Source: Corynespora cassiicola
Taxonomy: Eukaryota; Ascomycota; Dothideomycetes; Pleosporales; Corynesporascaceae
Direction of reading: 5' to 3'
Length of the DNA: 64,000 bases
Assembly: GCA_022059125.1 (NCBI GenBank)
Contig: JAEUWY010000020.1
Location: 248,001 to 312,000, forward strand
The translations under genes and the position numbers were made by a program. Below are positions 55,881 to 64,000 of the stretch, in pieces (the stretch's first letter is position 1; each line of letters starts with the position of its first letter). The notes below the pieces were generated by a model. The model did no database searches, was not told the DNA's origin, and saw only the letters and a list, made by a program, of their open reading frames with translations.

Positions 55881-57335
55881 CTATTCCCATCTCTTTTTAA
55901 CATAATTGGCCACATGGCCGCCGGGTAGCTCCTTAACCCCTATGAATGGATTAACGCTATTTTTCTTCTGGCATGCAATATGTGAAAGATACTCACAAGC
56001 GTCAATTTCTTCTTTTACCACCCTCTGCTTAGTGCAAGCGTTCATGGCTTGTGCGTTCTGTGACTTCAGGGTCGGGCAATTTTGGTAGCATGGATTGTCC
56101 ACGGCGCGTTGCAACGCGTCACCTTGCCAACCAAACACGTAGTCGCCATGGTTGGCGTAGCCAGTGCTGTAGATTTTATCAGTTTTGTGTCAAGAATGCC
56201 TCATACCGATATAGCGAACTCACCCATCACCAAAGCTCCATACGAAAGGCTGCGATCCATCAGCAGGCCAATCGGCCTTATTGTTGAACTGAGCGGTATC
56301 CCAGATGACTTCGTAAAACAGCTGCGGCATCCTTACGGGATGAGATGCTGGACAAGGGCCTCCAGACTCGAACGAGCCGGACTCTGGATAACTCATGTGT
56401 GCCATATGGTCGGGCGAGTCGAGGTTCTTTCCGTCCCAGCAGCTGAAGTCTTGTGAGCAACTTATCAACTATCGTTACTGAAAGAAATATGCTTACGTTG
56501 GGAATCGTACAGCAGTCATTATTCCTGAAGGACATGGCCTTGTAGGGAAATCTAGAGTTTGAGGGTCGCGAGTATTCATGTTGTCCAAGCATGTAAATGT
56601 AAGCTGCCTGAAGCGCTCAGCCTGCTCCTTTGTCCGAGCATTCACATCTCCGATATACATGCGGAAGCCCTGGAGACAAGGTTAGATTTTCTTGTTTTCT
56701 TCCAGCCTCGAGAAATCGCATACCGGCTTGAAGGCTTGGACTTTGGACGTTTGTTGGAAGTTGTAGAGACCATCCTGCATGTAGTAGACTGCTATTGATT
56801 AGAGTATTTCCTTTTATTCTTAATAGTTGAGACCTCACCTGTCATTCCACCTTTTACACCGTCAAACCCTACATTTTGCTTTTGGGGAACACGTTTGTAG
56901 GTGCCGTTCTTAGCCTTGAAGTAACTACTACAATCAGCAACATTGCTTTTCAGTGACATATACTAGTACTTACAGCAAAGCAGTCCAATAGTTTGAAAAG
57001 TCTTCGCTGAACTTTGGCATGGTTAGGATCTCCAATTCAGTGTGGCAATTGAAGACACCGTACCTGGCAAGAAGTGCAAGTCGATTCCGCTGGCATATCT
57101 TTGGATGGTGCCATGGTGATGTTGAACGAGTTCTATGGAGATTTAGTCAACCTAGAAGGCTTTGATAACATGTACTACTTACTCCTCCTACGATCTGATG
57201 CAAATGCGGCGAAGGGGCCTGGCCTGGGTTCACTAACGGATCCACGCGGTCGATTGTGAGTTGACCACAAGGAAACCGCAAGAGCGCCTCAGCTGGCACC
57301 AATAGCCCCAGAGCAGCAGCAGAAATCCACTTCAT
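55881..57335 (-). CDS. Secreted DUF1996 protein
   Basis: Nine exons (complement): 57183-57335, 57064-57132, 56974-57011, 56839-56924, 56724-56791, 56497-56669, 56224-56442, 55997-56166, 55881-55939; eight introns of 47-57 nt; 344 aa. A signal peptide (MKWISAAALGLLVPAEA) precedes LLRFPCGQLTIDRVDPLVNPG and PSPHLHQIVGGNSFN, the hallmark start of DUF1996. STCTSCQFSEDFSNYWTALL, AVYYMQDGLYNFQQ, FRMYIGDVNA, PTCWDGKNLDSPDHMAHMSY, FSFGDG-type and GYANHGDYVFGWQ segments follow. The last intron is placed so that EEIDA joins WVKELPGG, the family's usual end. These secreted fungal proteins have an unknown role. Eight introns in 1 kb make it the most finely split gene here. Confidence 0.88.
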
Positions 57336-58580
57336 CTTTGATTGTGTTCCGTTAGAGGATATCAGTTGATGGGTAGTTGAGGAGCGGGTGGAAGGGTCCG
57401 AGTACCCCGTCTCTTATAGGAATCTAGACTCGGGCACATCACGAGGGGTGTGCATCACAATGCCGATTGCATCCAAGACAAGTATCTGGGCCTGGAAAGC
57501 GCGGCGCTTAGCAATCACTCCCCTTGCAATGACATCGAGAAAGTTATCCCCAAGCCCGGATGTGGGGAATTGGGGCCACATGCCTTGTGAGAGCTGAATA
57601 AATTAACCATGTGCCACACATTTTGCTATATAGTTTGCCTGAAGCCCATCTACGGTGATCCATGCCAGAATCGTGAGACCTTGGGCAGCGACTCGAAAAG
57701 ATCCACTCTCTCCCACGAGAGGGCTCCAAGACCTCAAATTTCTTGCTTGCAAGTCAGTTGGGGGTGAGAGACACCATTTCATTGTCCATATTAAAGACTC
57801 CCAGTTATGTCGGAGCAGCACTCTTTTAAAGTCGTGTCTGACGAATGAAATTGCCTGACTTTATTTCCTCAATATCCAGCCATCCCGTAGGTTTTCGGCA
57901 GTTACACACACGGGTAAACAAAGAGGGTAGCGATGGCCAAAGCTCTCCAAAGAGGCAACAGTATATATTATTCGAGGCAGACTTGTGAGGATGAATGGAT
58001 GTAAAGCCAACGGTTGAAGGTGGTCGACGTCTGGACAAGGTTGCACAAGAGCCGTATAGCCTCCATTGCCGTTGTGCCAAGCCGCGGGGGCTATATTCAC
58101 GCGATATTAATCTCCATAGAATATATATTGCCGGCATTTGCGCCGCCCTGATGCTTGCTGAATGGTGGAGGCTTGTCCAAATCTCGGCCAAGCGCCAATC
58201 TCGGCCCTTTGGGTTTGATATGTGGTGGGAAAATGACCTAGCCGAGCTTGCGCCAACACGAGGATAGAAATTCTTCATTTCATGGATACCGCTTTTGGCC
58301 TACAGGCGGAAGTGGCGAGATGATGTATATACCAAGCAAGCCTGGACTCGGGAATTCAAACAAAACTGGTATAAACCGGGTAGAAGTGGTTGATTAATAT
58401 GAAGCCTGGTAGTGTCCTTAGCTGTGATTCCTCGCATTTTTAAGGATCCTTTCTAGAAAGCCTGGCCTCCCTTCCTCTACGACGTCAGAAATTCATCTCT
58501 CTTCTGTTTGTTATCATTCCTATTGTGTAATTCTGTCCGACTTCATCATTGGCTAGTGTCAAGATTCCGACCTAGCTACC
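57336..58580. other. Divergent intergenic region
   Basis: About 1.25 kb between DUF1996 and the eqolisin-like gene. A TATAAA at 58370-58375 lies 205 bases before the latter's ATG. Open frames are short and without motifs. Confidence 0.45.
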
Positions 58581-59252
58581 ATGAAACTTGCCGCTCTTCT
58601 TGGTGTGGCCTGCTGGGCATCAGCCGCTCTGGGCGCATTCGATCTAAATCGAGCGGGAGCAGTGCTCAAAGCACCGTCAGGAGATTCATTCACGTCGGTC
58701 ACGGGCACCTTCAACGTTCCCAATCTCTCCGGAAACAGCAGACTATCGGTGTGGGTAGGCATTGGTGACAGTGCCGAACAAACATACGTCCTCGGTGGTG
58801 GCATTGTATTCAACAGAACGCTCAGTAGCTGGGCAGCATTCTACCCACAGCCTTCAACAGATACTACGTCACAAGTTCCCGTCAGCAATGGCAACTCGAT
58901 CCGGGTTACGGTAAACATCCAAGAAGGAGCCGGAGGAAGTGTGACGATCGAGAACACAACGCAGAATAGAAGGGTGACTCAAACACTGGCGGCCCCAGCA
59001 AATGCGGATGCCAGCAGACTTACGGCCCTTGCTGCAGATTGGTGGGTGCAAGGCTACCAAGTCACGCCTGGGGAACTGCTCACGACACCCAACTTTGGCA
59101 CGCTACAGTTCACGGCGTGCAGCGCAACGACAAAAAGCGGCAAGACGCTGCCACTTACCGGCGCAGGTGCCTACGAGCTCCAAGGCACGTCTGGGCAGAT
59201 GTACTCGAGAACGACGATTTCAGCGAACGGCGTTTCGATCCGGCGGCAGTAG
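58581..59252 (+). CDS. Eqolisin (peptidase G1)-like secreted protein, probably inactive
   Basis: A single-exon gene of 223 aa. A signal peptide (MKLAALLGVACWASAALG) is followed at once by the mature fold, without the usual long propeptide. The beta-sandwich pattern of G1 peptidases is clear: SVTGTFNVPNLSG, LSVWVGIGD, VLGGGIVFN, AAFYPQPS, NSIRVTVNIQEGAGGSVTIE and ADWWVQGYQ. In active eqolisins, as I recall them, the catalytic Gln lies in ILQTG and the catalytic Glu in a WIVED-type motif. Here these align to VLGGG (Gly72) and WWVQG (Gln157), and the conserved YEWYP is AAFYP. The protein is therefore probably a non-enzymatic relative, perhaps a glycan-binding or inhibitor protein. The family call is firm, inactivity is inferred. 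Confidence 0.8.
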   Translation: MKLAALLGVACWASAALGAFDLNRAGAVLKAPSGDSFTSVTGTFNVPNLSGNSRLSVWVGIGDSAEQTYVLGGGIVFNRTLSSWAAFYPQPSTDTTSQVPVSNGNSIRVTVNIQEGAGGSVTIENTTQNRRVTQTLAAPANADASRLTALAADWWVQGYQVTPGELLTTPNFGTLQFTACSATTKSGKTLPLTGAGAYELQGTSGQMYSRTTISANGVSIRRQ

Positions 59253-59560
59253 GAGTTGCGAGCAGACGGGAGATGCGGAGCCGGGGCAGGGAAACGGAAG
59301 AGTGGACGAAATTGTACATAGTTGCTGAATAGATTGGCATGAACTAGACATGGCTTGACTGGGCAATAAACACACTTTCCTGGTAACCTGGAGTGTTCAA
59401 CAATGGGTGGCGTGGTGGAGGGCATGAGGGGGCACGGGAGACGGGTGTATATTGGCCATGCCTCTTCCGGAATAGCGATATCCGTCACGTGCACTGCCCC
59501 ACACGCATCATTCATCCGGCTCGACGCGACGCGACGGCTTCACGTCTCGACGGCGACACG
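59253..59560. other. Intergenic region upstream of HUS1
   Basis: A 308-base region between genes on the same strand. It contains TCACGTGCAC near 59488, 70 bases before the HUS1 ATG. No gene. Confidence 0.5.
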
Positions 59561-60883
59561 ATGCGCTTCAAAGCGTCCATCCACAACACTGCGACCTTTG
59601 CGAGTGAGTGCTCATGCTCATGAGAGGACGAACCCCAATGGCTGATCCAGCTGGAGCGCAGAGCTCACGGCGTCGCTCAGCTCACTAGGCCCTCTCGCGT
59701 GGGTCAAGCTCAGCGACGACCAAGTGTGCTTCACCATTATCCCCGAGCAGGGCACGCAGGTGTGGGCGTGAGTTGCTCCACCTCTTCTGCCATTACACCT
59801 ACATGTATTGACAGGCCGCAGCGTGCTGTCCATTGTAAGCACCACATGCGCCCTCCCGCTCCGTCTCCCTCGAGCAAGCGTCTAACCGCCCCAGGACGCC
59901 ATCTTCGACTCGTATGTGGTGCAGTCGGCCGCCAACAATGTCATCAACCTCGAAGTGCCTCTGGCCTCGCTCAATCGCGCCCTCAAGTCGGCCGTCAACT
60001 CCACGTCGGTGTCGGTGCGCCTGACCAAGAAGGATAACATGCCGCTACTCGCCCTCACCATCGTCACAAACTCGTCAAGCTCCGCCAACGCCGCCTTCCC
60101 TACTGCAGGTGCTGGCGAGTATAACCAAGATGCCCACTTTGACGCGGGCTTTGGCGGGGGCAACCGCGAGACGTACATCACTCAAGAGGTGCCTGTCCGC
60201 GTTCTGGCGCCAGATACGGTTGCGGGCCTGCATGAGCCCCAGTGCCGCGAGCCCGACGTACACATTATCCTGCCACCGTTGATGCAGCTCAAGAGCATCA
60301 GCGACCGCTTCACCAAGCTTGCCCTCGCCGGCGCCAGGTCTGCCCCGGGCTCCACGGCATCGCGCACAAGGCTGGACATGGCTGCCAACATGCACGGATG
60401 CCTGAAGATGAGCATTCAAACCGACGCCATGAGCATATCCTCCGTCTGGACCGACCTCACCAACCCGGATCTGGATCCCAGCCAGATAGCTGGGGGAGAA
60501 GAGGGCATTGCAGATCACCCAAGTACACGCATGAAACAGCTGGGCTCTGCCGATGGCCGTAGCGAAGAAGGATGGGCCGCTGTAAGAATCGATGGTAAAG
60601 ACTGGGGGAAGGTCATGAGTGTGGGTAGACTTGGAGGACGTGTCATTGCCTGTAAGTGTAAAACGCAGTGCGAACAATTCCGGTCTCATTGCCATAACCA
60701 CCTGATCTTTTCTTCTGACCGTCTCCAGGTTTCTGCCACGAGCATGCCTTGATCCTGTATGTCTACCTGCCGAGCGATAACGGCGAAGACGAGTCGGTCT
60801 TGACAGTACGTGAATGCAAATGTTTCCACGCCAGAACGCAGCTGACAATGCGCCAGTATTATGTCAGTTCCTACAGTGCTTGA
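59561..60883 (+). CDS. HUS1: DNA damage checkpoint clamp subunit HUS1
   Basis: Exons 59561-59603, 59662-59767, 59822-59834, 59895-60651, 60729-60805, 60857-60883; 340 aa. The spliced N terminus reads MRFKASIHNTATFAKLTASL then LAWVKLSDDQVCFTIIPEQG, as in HUS1 proteins; the 13-nt third exon completes VWAVLSIDAIFDSYVVQSAA. NRALKSAVNSTSVSVRLTKK and PLLALTIVT follow, and the end is FCHEHALILYVYLP then SVLTYYVSSYSA, encoded by the last two small exons. HUS1 forms the ring-shaped 9-1-1 complex with RAD9 and RAD1, loaded at damaged DNA to activate the checkpoint kinase cascade. All splice sites are GT-AG. Confidence 0.93.
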
Positions 60884-63800
60884 ACCGGTCGGCATCTTTC
60901 TTCTTCATTCCCCTCTAGATACCACCTCTCACAAGACCATTTACAAATGATACCTGTCAATGAATGATGCAAAGCCACCTAATCCATTTCTCACGTGCAA
61001 TTACTCATCGTCGCTTGTTTGCATTATTCAGAGTTGATGGTAAGCTTGTCTGACCGGTAATCTTTAATTTATCCAGGTCCAGTCGTGTAACCTTCTAGAA
61101 GCCCGAGGAAGTTTCTTTAATCCCCGGTAAGCGCCTCTCAGCCCCCCTCGAAATGAAGGCCCTCGTCACACCCATATCAGCACCCCGGCTTTTTTCCCTC
61201 CGAGTCACAGAAGGGCGGGCGTTCGACTCAATGCCAAATGTCTTTGGAGTCGCATCGTTCTTTAGCGCTTTGGGGGCTAGGCACATCTGGGTCAGAGTCA
61301 TGGGTGAAGTGGCCCCAAATATGTTCCCCACGCAGCATTGCGACAAAGCATTCGATCATCAGACCAAGTGAGCCGGCGGATGATGACGCTTCATGAGGCT
61401 GGCTGTGCTCATCGTACCTCGCGCGCCCCTCCATATCCGACACCAGGCTTGGAGCCACCAAGAATATGGCGACTCTGCTCCCGACCAAAATCTCACAGCA
61501 CGCCAATCATATTGCATCGATCCCATCTTGGAAGGCTTCCAGAACACTGCCGCAAGTTTCCTGGCTGACATGCATTGGCAGGGCGCCATGTGCACCACAC
61601 TAGATGGGGAATCGGCCACGAGACACGACCATTGACAGCTTCGCATGCCCAGTGTCCCAGGGTCCGCCCATACATGGATGAGGAATGGCGGCGCGTGCGG
61701 CCACGTTTTTTGATCCGCGGGCCTCGGGGAGTTGGTCAAGCTCGTGGGCGCAGGGCAGTGCCGCAGTCACTGTCATGCACGAAGATGTGTCGCGATTCGG
61801 TCGCATGGATGGATCTGGATCCGAGTACAAAGACGATGCACACGGACTGTGGGGTGGCTTGCGACGATGAGCAAAAAAAAGCGCAGAATTCTGGAGCCTA
61901 CCATGGTACATGTGAGGGGCATGGACGCTCACGGCGCGCACTTTGGATGCGTAGGGTCAGAAGGTGGAAGTGGGCGATGCCTTGCTTGCGTAACTCACCA
62001 TCGCTTCTCCTCTGGACACGCATGCCTGCTTATCGTGATTTTGATGAACAAGGTGCCAGTCGTCTCTGGTGCATTGGAAGATTGGAGGACTGCGTTGGGT
62101 TGGGGTCGTTTGCTCACTTGCGCGCTCGCAATTTCGAGGCCCGATCTGGCCTGACAATCCATCTGCCTGCTCCCCTCCCCCAGTCCGGAAAGGAGGACGC
62201 AGGGTGATTTGCAGCGATGGAAGTGGAGGTGGCCAAGCGAATGGGATCAGAACCGGTGGGTTGGGACCGGAATCCGACATGTCGACAGGCCCAGCATGTC
62301 GCCGGGGGGCCGTACAGCAAGGCTAGCCCAGTGCGATGTCCACCATCTACCGCGATCACACGTCTTGGCTAAGCGATAGAGCATGATATGTGTCTAATTC
62401 GAAGACCAAAAGTTGCGTACGCGTCGCTCGCTCATTCTTGGAATAGGTAATGCTGCTGCCTGGGGCTTTTTGGGTTCCGGTTGGCTTTTGTGGAGATGTC
62501 ATCCCCCCTCTCCGTGTTTTGGGGGTTGAATTCCTACCGTTACGAGGGGGCCGAGGCGTCCTCTCCACCTTGGCCACTCTGTTGCACTTTGTTAGCTGCG
62601 ACGGGCGCGCTAGAATTGTCATTGGTCACATGATGCATTGCCCCCTCGAGGCTTGGAATAACCACCAATGTGCAGAGGAGTTGGCAGGCCTGTTACGCCC
62701 CAGGGGGCGTTTTGTCACGTGTATGGCTGACTGCAGCCCCAAACCACCCGGGCAGGCTTCGAGCTTGTGCACGCTTGAATCCCGGGCTTTGCAATGCGAT
62801 TTGCGGGATTGCAGGATCGGGCGGAGGCGTAGCAGGCAGAGCAGGCGGGCGCAATGCAATGCGATGGAGACAAGTGTGGCTAATGAGACAGTGTAGATCA
62901 CCAGGCGTAACTTCGGCTCCCCATGGCGCCAGATTTTACTCCATGGGGAATGACCCTCAAGCGCGCTTGAAGTACAAGATGGTCTCGCAATGGCGCAGCG
63001 GCAGGATGAGACGGTATGACGGCAGACGGGCGGGCGGGAGGTGAGAGCCTTGAAACATGGCATGGCAAGGAGCCGTTGAGAGGATCAGTTGAGGAATGAG
63101 TCAAAGCCATGTGTGGCGGCGAACAAAGTGTGTGGAGAATGCGATCGGAGCGGGCCGTTGCGGCACTTGACGATGAGCGTGCTGGGGAGATGATGCTAGA
63201 GAGCTTGGACATGGTTCATCTACAGATCTCGGTCCTGTAATTCAGAATGCGGGCCTTTCAACACAGAGGTCGGCGAAGAATATCCTGAAGGCCTCTGCAC
63301 TGAGAAGCGTTTAGGAGACATATGCTTGAGCTCAGTAAGCATAGACGCTTTTGACTGCTCGACTCCAAGACCCCTCCCTCAGAGCATAAATAAAACATCG
63401 AGTACGAAGTTCTATCACGGCTACCTGGCACCAGACCACAAACTCCGGTCTTTCAATACTATGGGCTCATGGTGAAGAGTGCACGTGTGTACACTCGCCG
63501 GGGCTGGGCTCTGCGCTTGGATTTTGTGCTACGTAGTGCAAGTCAACTTGATATGGATACTTGTTCGCAAATTATATACCCAGTCAGATCATAAGATGGT
63601 TCAATGAGAACGGGTCCAAGCCATTTGACAAGACCACGGTGAAGTTGGTACTGACAAACAAAGGGGGGGGGGGCGTATATCCCCCCCTAGTTTGGCATTG
63701 CAAGTTCCGTGGCCATCTCGGTGTTGCATTGGTAGCCGAGGGGAGGCGCCCGTGATAGAATTTGTCATTGCAGTGCAAAGTTGGACCTTGGATCTGTGCA

Positions 63801-64000
63801 ACCACGATGACATTTGCGAAGAGTGAAACCTGCAGAGGGAACGTGAGCCAGGGGGTGTATGACGAATGAAAGGCCGGGATGTTTGCGCGAACCAAATTTG
63901 GCGATGAGGAATCGGCTGGCGAAGTGCAAAAAGACATCAGTTTGCTGCGGCTGCAGCGGAGTCGGTAATGAACCCTATTTCCGATCAATCGACATGTTTA
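60884..64000. other. Gene-poor terminal region
   Basis: About 3.1 kb after HUS1. Open frames are short, overlapping and without recognisable motifs, and I could not join them by plausible splice sites. It contains a G-run/C-run hairpin at 63663-63687 and a TCACGTGTAT element near 62716. No gene supported. Confidence 0.5.
63663..63687. repeat. G11 / C7 inverted repeat (hairpin)
   Basis: Eleven G followed by CGTATAT and seven C, giving a possible seven-base-pair all-GC stem with a seven-base loop. Its role is unknown. Confidence 0.8.

Noticed and set aside
61000..63990. Possible genes in the last 3 kb
   Set aside because: Frames are under about 210 codons, overlap on both strands and show no motifs, signal peptides or good splice junctions.

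Overview
The window looks like a chromosomal segment of a filamentous ascomycete (Pezizomycotina). The reasons are protein-coding genes with many short introns (mostly 46-115 nt, GT-AG), and characteristic families: a SepA-type formin, an AA9 LPMO, a Zn2Cys6 regulator, DUF1996, CHRD and Kelch secreted or membrane proteins, and a mitochondrial formate dehydrogenase. There are no operons, no CRISPR, and I saw no rRNA or convincing tRNA. The class cannot be fixed from sequence alone. Gene models below were spliced by hand; the exon sums of every complete gene are divisible by three.

Layout. 0-5.3 kb: the 3' end of an unrecognised gene, then a divergent pair for reductive pyrimidine catabolism (M20 beta-ureidopropionase, PYD3-like; dihydropyrimidinase, PYD2-like) sharing a promoter with two GATAAG motifs, then a DHH phosphoesterase with a possible PCNA-binding tail. 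5.3-18.8 kb: a 2 kb gene-poor stretch, an AA9 LPMO, a plasma-membrane-type H+-ATPase with unusual extensions, a 3.3 kb gene-poor stretch, a GPI-anchored S41 peptidase-like protein and a Cys-rich single-pass membrane protein. 19.5-24 kb: a Zn2Cys6 regulator and a divergently transcribed small secreted protein, both with a GC-AG first intron. 24.3-30 kb: homoserine O-acetyltransferase, a nitrilase and an O-acetylhomoserine sulfhydrylase. 30.9-37.3 kb: Kelch membrane protein, multi-pass DUF7703-like protein, CHRD protein and an unrecognised secreted protein.

37.3-49.7 kb: a 3 kb GC-rich gene-poor stretch with a long GAA microsatellite, formate dehydrogenase, a small conserved membrane protein and a very large formin. 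51.2-60.9 kb: a neurotransmitter:sodium-symporter-family transporter, an alpha-arrestin with two PPPY motifs, a DUF1996 secreted protein, a catalytically degenerate eqolisin-like protein and the checkpoint clamp subunit HUS1. 60.9-64 kb: no supportable gene.

The most coherent functional groupings are (i) the PYD2/PYD3 pair and (ii) the MET2 / nitrilase / sulfhydrylase trio, which could be a sulfur-amino-acid locus or, more speculatively, a cyanide/nitrile assimilation module. The clearest molecular oddities are the eqolisin-like protein that has lost both expected catalytic residues, the GC-AG intron splitting a zinc cluster, and a formin whose last intron separates the autoinhibitory DAD from the rest of the protein.
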